The notes: generated by a model not told the origin, from the letters alone. DNA of 64,000 nucleotides from Sphingomonas sp. EC-HK361 (GCF_902498785.1 NZ_LR701494.1:558001-622000), one strand, 5' to 3'. Numbered from the stretch's first letter, positions 29,473 through 40,650 are shown. Program-made: numbers and translations.

Positions 29473-30375
29473 CTAAGGCCGCTCGCGCGTCAGGTCAACG
29501 AGCGGGTGGCGCGCGTTGACCAGATCGACCAGCCGGCTCGCATCGACATGGGTATAGATTTCGGTCGTCGCGATATCGGCGTGACCGAGCATCGATTGCA
29601 GCGCGCGAAGATCGGCGCCCCCCTCCAGCAGATGCGTAGCGAATGCGTGGCGCAGCACGTGCGGACTGACCCGGTCGGGATCGATCCCGGCATCGGCCGC
29701 GAGCGTCTTGACGAGCTGGTAGAGGCGGATGCGCGAAAGATGCCCCCTGCCCGACGGAAACAGGAACGCGCGCCCCGGATCAACATGCGCGCGCCACGCC
29801 GCCACCGCCGCGCGGGCACGGTCGGAAATCGGCACCATCCGCTCCCGCCCGCCCTTGCCGCGCAGGATGAGATAAGGCCGGTCGGGATGCACCGCGCCGC
29901 GCGGCAGCGATACCAGCTCCGACGCGCGCAGCCCCGATCCGTAGAGAAGCTCGATCAGCGCAGCTAGCCGCAGGTCCGACGGTAACGGCGCGCCCGCCAA
30001 GCGTTCGGAGATAACGCCGAACAGGCGATCCACATCATGATGATCGAGCGTGCGCGGCAGCGTGCGCCGCGCCGCCGGGCGGGGGAGTGCGTCGCTGGGG
30101 TTGTCGTCGCGGTCGCCCTCTTCACACAGGAAGGCGTAGAACCTTCGCAGCGCGGCCGCCTTGCGCGCGACGGTGGACGACGCGAGCGGGAGCCATGTTG
30201 CGGAAAGTGCAGCGATCGCGTCGCCATCCGCCGTCGCGAGCCGTCCATCGAGCGCCGACGAGGCCAGCATCAGGTCGCTGCGATAGGCGGCGAGCGTGTT
30301 CGGCGCCGCGCCGACCTGCGCCGCCATCATCTCCAGAAACCGCTCGACGAGCGCGGCGTCTCCGCCCGTGGTCAC
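29473..30375 (-). CDS. xerD: tyrosine recombinase XerD
   Basis: A 300-residue site-specific recombinase for resolution of chromosome dimers at dif. All catalytic residues are present: R150 (GSGLRASEL), K174, H239 and R242 (HVLRHAFATH), H265 (LGHADIATTEIY) and Y274. The N-terminal SAM-like domain (NTLAAYRSDL) binds DNA. The GTG start overlaps the stop of the upstream gene (GTGA). The accA-xerD-aroK neighbourhood is a core chromosomal order in sphingomonads, so this is the housekeeping recombinase and not the island's integrase. Confidence 0.93.
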   Translation of the reverse strand: MTTGGDAALVERFLEMMAAQVGAAPNTLAAYRSDLMLASSALDGRLATADGDAIAALSATWLPLASSTVARKAAALRRFYAFLCEEGDRDDNPSDALPRPAARRTLPRTLDHHDVDRLFGVISERLAGAPLPSDLRLAALIELLYGSGLRASELVSLPRGAVHPDRPYLILRGKGGRERMVPISDRARAAVAAWRAHVDPGRAFLFPSGRGHLSRIRLYQLVKTLAADAGIDPDRVSPHVLRHAFATHLLEGGADLRALQSMLGHADIATTEIYTHVDASRLVDLVNARHPLVDLTRERP

Positions 30376-32174
30376 GCGCGTGTCAGCGCTTCCGCGGCGA
30401 TCATCCGCGCTTCGCCGTTCAATCCGACCGCGCGCAGCGCCGCGACGATGCGGTAGAGCGCGGCCGGCGGCACGCCGTCCCACCCCGGCGTCTGCATACC
30501 CACCGCAGCGAGCAGCAATACCGTTCCCGGCTGACGCCGGCGCACCGCGACGTTCAGCGCGCGGGTCCAGCTGTTCTCGGCCCCGATCGGCACGTCGAGC
30601 GCCTGTGCCGCGCGCTCGACATCGTCGGGCGCCATGCGGCCAAGCCCGGCGAGCCCCGCGAAGAACAGCCGCTGCTTCAGCGCCGCGTCGCCGCTCCCCG
30701 CATAGCCCGACAGGGTACGATATGAGACGCGCCCGGCGAAATCGGGATCGGCGAGCGTGATGAGCGCCCAGCCATCGCTCCCTTCGTTCACGCTGTTGCG
30801 CCAGCGCGAGGCGAGCCGGTCGAGCCCTGCAGTGAGCATCGCCGCAACCAGACGATTCGCTTCGGGGTTGTCGCCGGGGCGGACTCGCGCGGCTGCGCGC
30901 GCGGTCAGGATCAGCCGCGCATAGCGGTCCGCCGGCGTCGTCGCGCCGTCCCACAGGTTCACCAGCGCCTTGGCGCGGGTCGCCGCGTCCGCGCCGACAT
31001 ATGCGTTCTGGATATCGCTCGCGAGAGCGGCGATCGGCGCGGGCGTGTCGTCGGCCGTATCAAGCGCGGCGTAGAGATCGACGAGGGCGGCGCTGGACAG
31101 GACGCCCATCGTCGCCGCCTGCCCCGCGACCCCCACGCGATCCGCCATCGGAATCGCCGGCGAGAGCGCGCGCCAGCCGGTGACCTGCGGCCCGACCGAC
31201 GCATAGAGCGTATCGGGGATCGCGACACCGGTCGCGGCGGCAAGGCCGAAACGCCAGGCGGTGAGCTGATCGACCGCGTTCCATTCGATGGTCACCGCCT
31301 GACGGCTGTCGGCCCCTGCGCCGGCCACCTTTTCGGCGAGTTGCATGTCGATCCCGGTCGCCAAACGCTGCCGCTTCGCGGCGGCGATCAGCGGACGCGC
31401 CGCAGCGGCATCGCCCGACAGGCTGGTGCACATCGCCTTGGCGAGCACCCATCCACGTTCGTTGAACGCAGCGGTCGACGCGTTCGCGAGCGGGCACAGC
31501 CCCGCTGGGTCGGCGGTGGCGAGCATCGCCTGCATCGCGACCTGACGCAGCTTCGGCGTATAGTTGTCGTTATCGACCGCCTCGACGACGCTGCGCGCCG
31601 ACACCGATTCTCCCATCCGGAGCAGCAGCCATGCACGCTCGGCAGCAAAGTCCGCGCCGTTCAGCTGCGCAGGCGTCGCGATCGGCGCGGTCAGCAGCCG
31701 GCGCAGCGCAATCGATACCCAGCGCGAGGGGACGGGCGCGGACAACCGGCGCATCAGCGTTTCGAGATAACCGCCATCGGCCTGCCCGAAAGCGTCGGCG
31801 CCGAATCCTCCGCCACCCGTGCCAACCGTCGTCAGGCTGCGGCGCGCGAACTCGGGCATCTCGTATTTTGCGAGCGTCGCCGGATCGATCGGTGTCGGCG
31901 ACACAGTCGGCGTCGGGCTGGGCAGGATATCGGGCGCCACGCCGTTCACGAGCGCCGGAGCAACGGTTCCCGGCGCGGCCGGCACCGTCTGTGGCGGTTG
32001 CTGCTGGGGCGACAGCCCGGGCTGATCCGGGGCTTGCGTCGGCGCCTGCTCGCCGAAACCGGGCGGCAGCAGCGATTCGGGCTTTTCCTGTTTCTGGTCC
32101 TGCTTCTGGGCGAGGGCGCCCGCGCCGACAAAGGCCAGCGCGGCCACGCCGAGCAGAAAAATCCTAGCTCGCAA
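30372..32174 (-). CDS. exported helical-repeat protein of unknown function
   Basis: A 600-residue protein with a signal peptide (RARIFLLGVAALAFVGAGALA), a Gln/Pro-rich linker of about 90 residues, and a long Ala-rich helical part that looks like repeat helices (TPR- or Sel1-like in character, with no clear motif). The likely start is a TTG that lies just inside the end of the small upstream gene, so translation would be coupled. Its stop overlaps the xerD start. I do not recognise the family. It is probably periplasmic. Confidence 0.65.
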   Translation of the reverse strand: MRARIFLLGVAALAFVGAGALAQKQDQKQEKPESLLPPGFGEQAPTQAPDQPGLSPQQQPPQTVPAAPGTVAPALVNGVAPDILPSPTPTVSPTPIDPATLAKYEMPEFARRSLTTVGTGGGGFGADAFGQADGGYLETLMRRLSAPVPSRWVSIALRRLLTAPIATPAQLNGADFAAERAWLLLRMGESVSARSVVEAVDNDNYTPKLRQVAMQAMLATADPAGLCPLANASTAAFNERGWVLAKAMCTSLSGDAAAARPLIAAAKRQRLATGIDMQLAEKVAGAGADSRQAVTIEWNAVDQLTAWRFGLAAATGVAIPDTLYASVGPQVTGWRALSPAIPMADRVGVAGQAATMGVLSSAALVDLYAALDTADDTPAPIAALASDIQNAYVGADAATRAKALVNLWDGATTPADRYARLILTARAAARVRPGDNPEANRLVAAMLTAGLDRLASRWRNSVNEGSDGWALITLADPDFAGRVSYRTLSGYAGSGDAALKQRLFFAGLAGLGRMAPDDVERAAQALDVPIGAENSWTRALNVAVRRRQPGTVLLLAAVGMQTPGWDGVPPAALYRIVAALRAVGLNGEARMIAAEALTRA

Positions 32175-32301
32175 GGTTGCCGAGCTCCACCGTCTGCTCG
32201 ACGCGGGTCTGCGGCTTTTCGGTCGCGCGGCTGCCGAGCAGGAACAGTCCGCCCACAACAACGACGACGATGACGACGAGAGAAACGATCAACCGGGACA
32301 T
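32164..32301 (-). CDS. small single-pass membrane protein
   Basis: A 45-residue protein, MSRLIVSLVVIVVVVVGGLF at the N-terminus, with one transmembrane helix and a short polar tail ending GNLAS. It overlaps the TTG start of the large exported protein downstream and diverges from aroK. The overlap, its start codon and the good hydrophobic helix support it as a real gene. Its function is unknown; it may be an accessory of the protein made next to it. Confidence 0.7.
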   Translation of the reverse strand: MSRLIVSLVVIVVVVVGGLFLLGSRATEKPQTRVEQTVELGNLAS

Positions 32302-32394
32302 CGCGTAGAACACCACCCTTGCACAAAAATTGTCGGCGCCGACCTGTCGTCGGCTTTTGCCGCGGCGCTGCTGCGCTGTATAGCCCCGGACCCG

Positions 32395-32937
32395 ATGTTG
32401 CAAAGCCGCCCCGCCCCACCCGCCGCCTGGACCGGCCAGCCGATCGTGCTCGTCGGGCTGATGGGCGTCGGCAAGTCGACGGTCGGCCGCCGGCTCGCGG
32501 CGCGCCTCGGGCTTCCCTTCGTCGATGCCGATCACGAGATCGAGGCGGCGGCGGGCATGACCATCGCCGAGATTTTCGACCGCTTCGACGAAGCCTATTT
32601 CCGTGATGGCGAGCGCCGCGTGATCGCGCGGCTGATGGACGGCGTGCCAAAGGTCATCGCGACCGGTGGCGGCGCGTTCGTCAACGACGAAACCCGCGCG
32701 CTCATTCTTGCCGAGGCACTGGCGGTCTGGCTCGATGCCCCGCCCGAGGTGCTGGCCGACCGCGTCACCAGGCGCGACACGCGCCCATTGCTGCGCGGGC
32801 GCGATCCATTGGTCGTGCTGCGCGATCTCGCCGCCGTGCGCAATCCGCTCTACGCGACCGCGCCGATCCACGTCGCGAGCAACCGTTCCCCGCACGAGAC
32901 GACGGTTCGTGCCATCCTGAAGGCGATCGGCCGATGA
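32395..32937 (+). CDS. aroK: shikimate kinase
   Basis: A 180-residue kinase of the shikimate pathway for aromatic amino acids. P-loop GLMGVGKS at 21-28; DADHEIE and FRDGERRVI bind shikimate; TGGGAF follows, and RPLLRGRDP forms the lid. Its stop overlaps the aroB start (ATGA), so the two consecutive pathway enzymes are coupled. Confidence 0.96.
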   Translation: MLQSRPAPPAAWTGQPIVLVGLMGVGKSTVGRRLAARLGLPFVDADHEIEAAAGMTIAEIFDRFDEAYFRDGERRVIARLMDGVPKVIATGGGAFVNDETRALILAEALAVWLDAPPEVLADRVTRRDTRPLLRGRDPLVVLRDLAAVRNPLYATAPIHVASNRSPHETTVRAILKAIGR

Positions 32938-34034
32938 CCGTGGTTCCCGTGGCACTCGGCGCGTGCAGCTATGACGTCATCATCGAGCCTGGCCTGCTCG
33001 CCAGCGCCGCAGACCATATCGCGCCGCTTACCGGCACGCGCCCGGTGGTCATCGTCGCCGACGCGAATGTCGGCACGCATCTGGCGACGCTCCGCCGGTC
33101 GCTGGAGAGTACCGGTCTGGTCGTGCACCCGATCGAGATTTCCGCCGGCGAGGCCAGCAAGAGCTGGGCGACGCTCGAGCGCCTTTGCGACGAATTGCTG
33201 GCACTCGGGGTCGAGCGCGGCGATCATGTCGTGGCGCTCGGCGGCGGGGTGATCGGCGACCTTGTCGGCTTCGCGACCGCGATCCTGAAGCGCGGCTGCG
33301 GCTTCATCCAGGTCCCGACGACGCTGCTCGCCCAGGTCGATTCGTCGGTCGGCGGCAAGACCGGGATCAACGCGCGCGCCGGCAAGAACCTGATCGGCGC
33401 CTTCCACCAGCCCGCCAGGGTGCTCATCGATCCGGATGTCCTGGCGACCCTCCCGCCGCGTCAGCTGCGCGCAGGCTATGCGGAGGTCGCCAAATACGGC
33501 CTGATCGACGACGCCGTTTTCTTCGCGTGGTGCGAGGAGAACGGTGCAGCGCTGCTGGCCGGCGACCGCGGTCTTCAGGCGCAGGCCATCGCGCATTCGG
33601 TGGCCGCAAAGGCGCGGATCGTCGGCGAGGACGAGTTCGAGACGACGGGTCGCCGCGCGCTGCTCAATCTCGGGCATACCTTCGGTCACGCGCTGGAGGC
33701 CGAGGCCGGCTTCTCCGACCGCCTTCTCCACGGCGAAGCGGTTGCCGCCGGTTGTGCGCTTGCCTTCGCCTATTCCGCGCGGCGCGGCCTCTGTCCGGCG
33801 GGTGCAGCGGAGCGCGTTGCCGCACATTTCCGCGCGGTTGGCCTGCCCGACGGCGTGCCTTCCGCCGGCATCGAAGCGACCGGCGCGACGCTCGTGGAGC
33901 ATATGCGCCACGACAAGAAGATGGCGGCCGGCACGCTGCCTTTCCTTCTGGCGCGCGACATCGGCCAGACCTATCTCGACAAGACGGTCGATCTCGCCGA
34001 CGTCACCGCGTTCCTCGATGGTCGGGATCGGTGA
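32934..34034 (+). CDS. aroB: 3-dehydroquinate synthase
   Basis: A 366-residue NAD- and zinc-dependent enzyme that makes 3-dehydroquinate from DAHP. Visible signatures are [34 protein letters not shown] and the metal region [12 protein letters not shown] with [10 protein letters not shown]. It overlaps aroK upstream and the next small gene downstream (TGATG), giving a three-gene unit. Confidence 0.97.
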   Translation: MTVVPVALGACSYDVIIEPGLLASAADHIAPLTGTRPVVIVADANVGTHLATLRRSLESTGLVVHPIEISAGEASKSWATLERLCDELLALGVERGDHVVALGGGVIGDLVGFATAILKRGCGFIQVPTTLLAQVDSSVGGKTGINARAGKNLIGAFHQPARVLIDPDVLATLPPRQLRAGYAEVAKYGLIDDAVFFAWCEENGAALLAGDRGLQAQAIAHSVAAKARIVGEDEFETTGRRALLNLGHTFGHALEAEAGFSDRLLHGEAVAAGCALAFAYSARRGLCPAGAAERVAAHFRAVGLPDGVPSAGIEATGATLVEHMRHDKKMAAGTLPFLLARDIGQTYLDKTVDLADVTAFLDGRDR

Positions 34035-34174
34035 TGCCCAACGGCGTCGCGAAAACCGATCTGCCGACCAAGACGTGCCCGACCTGCGGTCGTCCGTTTA
34101 TGTGGCGCAAGAAATGGGCGCGCGACTGGGAGACGGTGATCTATTGCTCGGACGCGTGCCGCAAGAAACGCTAG
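34034..34174 (+). CDS. DUF2256-like small zinc-ribbon protein
   Basis: A 46-residue basic protein with two cysteine pairs, CPTCGRPF and CSDAC, around a WRKKWARDW segment, the DUF2256 pattern. It should bind one zinc and perhaps nucleic acid. Role unknown. The start overlaps the aroB stop (TGATG), and its own stop shares CTAG with the stop of the converging DUF423 gene. Confidence 0.85.
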   Translation: MPNGVAKTDLPTKTCPTCGRPFMWRKKWARDWETVIYCSDACRKKR

Positions 34175-34503
34175 CCCCGCGCGGCGATCCACGCCATCCA
34201 CAGCCAGCCGCCGATCAACAGCGCGCCGCCGATCGGTGTGATCGCGCCCAGCCAGCGCGGCAGGCCCAGCGCCATCAGGTAGAGCGTGCCGGCAAAGATC
34301 GCGCCACCTGCCAGAAACAGCCACCCCGGCCCGTGCATCTCCAGCTTCGTCGCGACGAGCGCGGCCACCGCGTGAATCAGCTGGTAATGCCCACCGGTCT
34401 TCAGCCACTCCGCCGCGTCGCCGCTCGCCCCGTGCGCGCCGAATGCCCCCGCCGCGACCGCCACCGCTCCCGACAGCGCCGCCAACGCCAGCAGCAGGTT
34501 CAC
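34171..34503 (-). CDS. DUF423 family small membrane protein
   Basis: A 110-residue protein with four hydrophobic helices and the DUF423 signature AGAFGAHG near the N-terminus and YQLIHAVA in the middle. Function in the membrane is unknown. The GTG start overlaps the stop of the antiporter gene upstream (GTGA), so it may be co-translated with it. Confidence 0.88.
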   Translation of the reverse strand: MNLLLALAALSGAVAVAAGAFGAHGASGDAAEWLKTGGHYQLIHAVAALVATKLEMHGPGWLFLAGGAIFAGTLYLMALGLPRWLGAITPIGGALLIGGWLWMAWIAARG

Positions 34504-36263
34504 TTGTCGTTCCCCCAGGGTACTTGCGCTGCGGTCTGCGCACGCGCGGCAAGCATGTCGCCAGATTCGATCTGGATGCGCAGCCGTTCCTTGTCCTTGG
34601 CCCGGTACATATCCTCGGCGCGGTCGATATCCGTCTTGTCGATGCCGAGCCCCTCCATCGCGAGCCGCGCCATCTTCACCGCCGATTCGAGCACCTCGCG
34701 CACGACCAGCGTCGCCGGCCCTGGCTTCAGCTTCACGAGTGCGCGGCGATCATAGGCGCGAACGTAGAGCGCCGCATTGGGAAAGGCCTCGTGCACGCCC
34801 TCCAGGATGTCGGGGGTGATCTGGTCGCCGTCGATGCAGAACAGGATCAGCTCCGCTTCCCCGGCGCCCGCCTGACGCAGCAGATCGAGCCGGGTCCCGT
34901 CGCCATAATAGACCTTCGCACCGAACTCGCCGGCGATGTCGATCATCTCGATATCTGTATCGATCAGCGTGACCGGGATGTCCTGCGCAAGCAGCATCTG
35001 GCCGACCGTCTGCCCGAACCGGCCATAGCCGACGATCAACGCGTTGGCGCCGTCCGACGACGGTCCCTCGCGCTCCTCTCCGTCCTTCGCGGGTTCCTCG
35101 CGGAACCTGCGGGTCACGGTCATCAGGAACGGGGTCGTCGCCATCGACAGGGTGATGATCGCGCCGAACAGGCTCGCCGCATCGGGGGCGATCAGATACG
35201 CGTTCTGCGCCTGAGCCAGCAGCACGAAGCCGAACTCGCCGCCCTGGCTCAGCAGCAGGCCAAGCGCGAAGGCGCCGCGCCATTTCATGCGGAACGCCAG
35301 CCCTATCAGCGTGATGACGAGCGTCTTGGTCGCGATCAGCGCCGCCGCCATCGCAATCACGAAGACCGGCCGCTCGGCGATCGCGGTGAGGTTGAGCATC
35401 ATCCCGACCGCAAGGAAGAACAGCCCGAGCAGGATCGATCGGAACGGCTCGACATCGGCCTCCAGCTCGTGCCGGTAGGGGCTGTCTGCGAGCATCACGC
35501 CCGCGATGAACGCGCCGAGCGCGGTGGACAGCCCCAGCGCCTCCATGAGCGCCGCGCTTGCGATGATCGTGAACAGCGCCGCGAACACGAACATCTCGCG
35601 CTCGCCCATATTGCCGATCAGCCGGAACAGCGGACGCAGGATGAAGCGACCCGCCGCGATAAGCCCGACGATCGCACCGATGGTATAGAGCGTCAGCAGC
35701 CATCCCGGCGGCCCGGCGGCATCGGCCGGGTTACGGCTCATTGCGGCGATGATCGTGATCATCGGGATGATCGAAAGGTCCTGGAACAGCAGGATCGAAA
35801 AGGCGCGCTCGCCGAAGGGCGTGCGCATCCGCCCCGACGATTGCAGCATCGGCAGTACCTGCGCCGTCGACGACAGCGCCAGCGGCAATCCGATCGCGAA
35901 CGCCGCGGGGATCGAGAATTTGACGAACACCGCCACGATCGATGCGATCGCCAATCCGCACGCAACGACCTGAATCAGGCCGAGGCCGAAAATGTCCTCC
36001 TTCAACCGCCACAGGCGTGACGGATTGAGCTCCAGCCCGACGATGAACAGCAGCATCGTGATGCCGAGTTCGGCGATCCCGAGCTTCGATTCGGCATCGC
36101 CCACGAGCCGCAGCACCTGCGGTCCGACGACGGCGCCCGCAACGAGATAACCCAGCGTTGCGCCGAGACCGAGCCTCCGGAACACCAGCACGAAGAACAG
36201 CCCCGCGCCGAGCAGGATGAATCCGTCGCGCAGAAGCGAGGTCGCGTTCGCGGCGTCATGCAT
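34500..36263 (-). CDS. Kef-type monovalent cation:proton antiporter (CPA2)
   Basis: A 587-residue inner-membrane protein. The N-terminal ~385 residues form a CPA2 antiporter with about twelve helices (LSSTAQVLPML, LGAFIAGVMLADSPYRHE). A Rossmann RCK/TrkA-N domain follows (VGYGRFGQTVGQ, about residue 420 onward), which senses NAD(H) or glutathione adducts in KefB/KefC. It probably exports K+ or Na+ under electrophile or pH stress. Its start overlaps the end of the scaffold-like gene by eight bases. Confidence 0.92.
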   Translation of the reverse strand: MHDAANATSLLRDGFILLGAGLFFVLVFRRLGLGATLGYLVAGAVVGPQVLRLVGDAESKLGIAELGITMLLFIVGLELNPSRLWRLKEDIFGLGLIQVVACGLAIASIVAVFVKFSIPAAFAIGLPLALSSTAQVLPMLQSSGRMRTPFGERAFSILLFQDLSIIPMITIIAAMSRNPADAAGPPGWLLTLYTIGAIVGLIAAGRFILRPLFRLIGNMGEREMFVFAALFTIIASAALMEALGLSTALGAFIAGVMLADSPYRHELEADVEPFRSILLGLFFLAVGMMLNLTAIAERPVFVIAMAAALIATKTLVITLIGLAFRMKWRGAFALGLLLSQGGEFGFVLLAQAQNAYLIAPDAASLFGAIITLSMATTPFLMTVTRRFREEPAKDGEEREGPSSDGANALIVGYGRFGQTVGQMLLAQDIPVTLIDTDIEMIDIAGEFGAKVYYGDGTRLDLLRQAGAGEAELILFCIDGDQITPDILEGVHEAFPNAALYVRAYDRRALVKLKPGPATLVVREVLESAVKMARLAMEGLGIDKTDIDRAEDMYRAKDKERLRIQIESGDMLAARAQTAAQVPWGNDK

Positions 36264-36687
36264 GGTGGCTGGCCCTCGCTTCGTCTGCCGCTTGCGCCGC
36301 CGCTTCGAACGCGAGGCGGATCGACGGATGACGCGCCTTGTAGTCCAGTGCCGGCGTGAACACCTCCATACCCGGCCAGTCGGGCGTGCCGCCTTCGCCG
36401 GCGAGCCACCCTGTCAACGCATCGCGCGCCTGCGCCAGTTCCTCCGGCGTGCGGCCGACCGCATGGGCGCCGAGCAGCGCGGACGACGCCTGGCCCAGCG
36501 CACAGGCCTGCACCAGCATGCCGATCTCGCTCACCCTTCCATCCGCATCGACATTCACATCAACGGTCACGCGGCTGCCGCAAATCGGCGAACGCTTCTC
36601 GGATGACGCCATGGGATCGGCCAGCCGCTCGGCATGCGACTCCGTCGCCAGCCGCAGGATCGCCTCATTGTAAAGCGGCGCGCTCAT
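36256..36687 (-). CDS. IscU/NifU-like iron-sulfur scaffold family protein
   Basis: A 143-residue protein with the NifU N-terminal-domain fold: LYNEAILRLA start, C36 in PICGSRV and C62 in QACALGQASSALL. True IscU has a third cysteine late in the domain; none occurs here after C62. It may therefore be a diverged carrier or a regulator rather than a full scaffold. The start overlaps the cvpA stop (ATGA), and its end overlaps the antiporter start, forming one compact operon. Confidence 0.8.
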   Translation of the reverse strand: MSAPLYNEAILRLATESHAERLADPMASSEKRSPICGSRVTVDVNVDADGRVSEIGMLVQACALGQASSALLGAHAVGRTPEELAQARDALTGWLAGEGGTPDWPGMEVFTPALDYKARHPSIRLAFEAAAQAADEARASHHA

Positions 36688-37229
36688 GGCCGGTCGCTCT
36701 GGCGCGGCGTGGGGCCGAGCGCGGGCAGCCCCCGCCTGCGCCGATCGACGAAATCCGAGACACTCTTGCTCGTCGTGTTCAGCAGCGGATAGGTGCGCGA
36801 ATCGGTCAGCCAGACCGGCCGCCGCGCCGGCCCGCCGCGGATCGTATCGAGCACGAGCACGACGCCAAGAAAGGCGAGGCTGGCGAGGATCAGGCCCTTC
36901 AGCGCCCCGAACCCGAACCCCAGTGCCCGATCCACCGGGCCGAGGATCGACGTCCGTGTCCGCGCGCCGATCGCGTTCGCCACCATCCGGCCGAAGATGT
37001 AGGTCACCCCGCCGAGCAGCGCGAACGCCGCGACCGCCGCGCCTGAATTGGTGCCGATCATCGGCGCCAGCACCTTCGTCAGCGGCAGATGCGCGACCTT
37101 GATGACGAAGACGATCGCCACCCACGCGAACAGTGACAGCACCTCGGTCACGAAACCGCGCATGAAGCCAAGAACGGCCGCGCCCGCGACGAACAGCAAC
37201 ACGATGATGTCGAGCGCAGTCAGTCCCAT
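36684..37229 (-). CDS. cvpA: CvpA family inner-membrane protein
   Basis: A 181-residue protein with four hydrophobic helices (LTALDIIVLLFVAGAAVLGF first) and the CvpA core GPVDRALGFGFGALKGL. CvpA is needed for colicin V production in Escherichia coli and for envelope stress tolerance more widely. The C-terminal ~30 residues are basic and probably cytoplasmic. First gene of the cvpA / scaffold / antiporter / DUF423 run, and 57 bases after radA. Confidence 0.88.
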   Translation of the reverse strand: MGLTALDIIVLLFVAGAAVLGFMRGFVTEVLSLFAWVAIVFVIKVAHLPLTKVLAPMIGTNSGAAVAAFALLGGVTYIFGRMVANAIGARTRTSILGPVDRALGFGFGALKGLILASLAFLGVVLVLDTIRGGPARRPVWLTDSRTYPLLNTTSKSVSDFVDRRRRGLPALGPTPRQSDRP

Positions 37230-37286
37230 GTCGTCCGATTCTCAGGTGATGCCCAACCCTGAGGTGGGCGACAGATCAGGATTTCG

Positions 37287-38660
<1,374 letters not shown>

Positions 38661-38710
38661 GGCGAGTGCCTAGCAGAAGCGGAACGGGAGGGGAACATGC
38701 TCCAGCGCGT

Positions 38711-39415
38711 TCATCCCCTGGACGGAATCTCCAGCCCGCGCTGCACCGCCGGCCGCGCCAGCCCGCGATCGAGCCATGCCGCGACGTTCGGATAGCCATC
38801 GAACCCGACGAGATCGCGCGCTTCATAGAAGCCGATCAGATTGCGCACCCAGCCGAGCATGGAGATGTCGGCGATCGTGTAGTCGTCGCCGAGGAACCAT
38901 GTTTTCCCGGCAAGCGCGGCATCCATGACGCCAAGCAGCCGCTTGCTCTCGGCAAGATAACGGTCGCGCGGGCGCTTGTCCTCATAGTCCTTGCCGGCGA
39001 ACTTGTTGAAGAAGCCAAGCTGGCCGAACATCGGCCCGACGCCGCCCATCTGGAACATCACCCACTGGATCGCATGCCAGCGACCCGCAGCGTCGTCCGG
39101 AATGAACTTGCCGGATTTCTCCGCGAGATACAGCAGGATCGCACCGCTTTCGAACAGGGCGATCGGTGCCCCTTCCGGGCCATCGGGATCGATCATCGCG
39201 GGGATTTTCCCGTTGGGATTGAGCGAGACGAACTCGGGCGACTTCTGGTCGTCCTTCGCGAAATCGACCAGATGCGCTTCGTAAGGCAGCCCCGCCTCCT
39301 CCAGCATGATCGATGCCTTCACCCCGTTCGGCGTGTTCAGCGAATAGAGCTGGATGCGATCGGGATGCTGCGCCGGCCACCGCCGGGTGATCGGAAAGCC
39401 GGAAAGGTCCGCCAT
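38711..39415 (-). CDS. glutathione S-transferase, YghU/YfcG (nu) type
   Basis: A 234-residue GST-fold protein. The N-terminal thioredoxin-like domain has LNTPNGVKASIMLEE, where the Thr-Pro-Asn region matches the nu-class disulfide reductases YghU and YfcG, then NPNGKIPAM and ESGAILLYLAEK for glutathione binding. The C-terminal helical domain has FLGDDYTIADI. It likely reduces disulfides or organic peroxides. I chose MADLSGF; a longer upstream start would run almost to the divergent glycosyltransferase gene. Confidence 0.9.
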   Translation of the reverse strand: MADLSGFPITRRWPAQHPDRIQLYSLNTPNGVKASIMLEEAGLPYEAHLVDFAKDDQKSPEFVSLNPNGKIPAMIDPDGPEGAPIALFESGAILLYLAEKSGKFIPDDAAGRWHAIQWVMFQMGGVGPMFGQLGFFNKFAGKDYEDKRPRDRYLAESKRLLGVMDAALAGKTWFLGDDYTIADISMLGWVRNLIGFYEARDLVGFDGYPNVAAWLDRGLARPAVQRGLEIPSRG

Positions 39416-39486
39416 GTTCGCCTCGCATCGTTGTCGTTCTGACGACAGGTAGGCACGCAACAGGCGAACCGCTATGCCCGCCCGCA

Positions 39487-40632
39487 ATGCAACCTTCAGA
39501 GCTTCGCGTCGCGCTGTTCAGCGGCAATTACAATTATGTGCGCGACGGCGCCAACCAGGCGCTCAACCTCCTGGTCGGGCATCTGCTGGATCGCGGGGTG
39601 ACCGTTCGCGTCTATTCGCCGACCGTCGCCGAACCCGCTTTTGCGCCGACCGGCGACCTTGTCGACGTGCCCGCTTTCCCGATGATCGGCGGGCGCGGCG
39701 AATACAAGCTCGGCCGCGGGCTGCCGGCGAAGCCGCGCGCCGATCTCGAGGCGTTCCGGCCGAATATCGTCCATGTCTCCGCACCCGAATTTCTGGGGCA
39801 TGCGGCGCTGACATGGGCGCGGGCGAACGGCGTCGCGTCGGTCGCCTCGCTTCACACCCGTTTCGAAACCTATTTCCGCTATTATCACGTCGGCTTCGTC
39901 GAGCCACTGATCGAACGCCTCCTGACCCGCTTCTACAACCGCGCCGACCGTGTCGTGGTGCCGAGCCCGAGCATGGGCGCGCTGCTGAAGGAATGGGGCG
40001 TGACGACCCCGATCGGCATCTGGTCGCGCGGGATCGACCATGCGCGCTTCAACCCTGCGCGGCGCGATCTCGCCTGGCGCCGCTCGCTCAGGATCGGCGA
40101 CGATGAGATGGTCATCGGTTTTCTCGGCCGGCTGGTGAAGGAAAAGGGCCTCGACATCTTCGCGGACGTCGCAACGCGACTGCGCGAGCGCGGCGTCCCG
40201 CACCGCGTGCTCGTGATCGGCGAGGGCCCGGCGCGCGAATGGTTCGCCGCGCGCGTGCCGGAGGCGGTCTTCACCGGCTTCATGTCGGGCGACGACCTGG
40301 GCCGCGCGGTCGCGTCGATGGACGTATTCTTCAACCCGAGCGTGACCGAAACCTTCGGCAACGTCACGACCGAGGCGATGGCGGCCGGCGTGCCGGTCGT
40401 CGCCGCACGCGCGACGGGCGCGGTCGATCTCGTCGTCGAGGGCGCAACGGGGTTCCTCGTGCCGCCGCGCGACGTCGATGCGTATGCGGATGCCATCGGG
40501 GAGATCGTCGGTAATCCGGCGATGCGGCGCACGATGGGCGACGCCGGCCACGCCCGCGCGGCCGGCTATCGCTGGGAGGTGGCGAACGAAGCGGTGCTGC
40601 AGACCTATCTGGAACTGCTGGGCACCCGCTGA
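39487..40632 (+). CDS. GT4-family glycosyltransferase
   Basis: A 381-residue GT-B glycosyltransferase. The N-terminal half has SGNYNYVRDGAN and an HTRFETY motif; the C-terminal half has FLGRLVKEKGLDIF and the nucleotide-sugar site NPSVTETFGNVTTEAMAAG (E-x7-E pattern). It resembles mannosyl- or glucuronosyl-transferases that act on glycolipids. Acceptor and donor are not known. It diverges from the GST gene over 71 bases and ends before a palindromic repeat. Confidence 0.9.
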   Translation: MQPSELRVALFSGNYNYVRDGANQALNLLVGHLLDRGVTVRVYSPTVAEPAFAPTGDLVDVPAFPMIGGRGEYKLGRGLPAKPRADLEAFRPNIVHVSAPEFLGHAALTWARANGVASVASLHTRFETYFRYYHVGFVEPLIERLLTRFYNRADRVVVPSPSMGALLKEWGVTTPIGIWSRGIDHARFNPARRDLAWRRSLRIGDDEMVIGFLGRLVKEKGLDIFADVATRLRERGVPHRVLVIGEGPAREWFAARVPEAVFTGFMSGDDLGRAVASMDVFFNPSVTETFGNVTTEAMAAGVPVVAARATGAVDLVVEGATGFLVPPRDVDAYADAIGEIVGNPAMRRTMGDAGHARAAGYRWEVANEAVLQTYLELLGTR

Positions 40633-40650
40633 TCCCATGAACCCGTTAGC

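Noticed and set aside
29473-30375. Tyrosine recombinase as the island's integrase
   Set aside because: It is 15 kb away, within the conserved accA-xerD-aroK core order, and matches housekeeping XerD.
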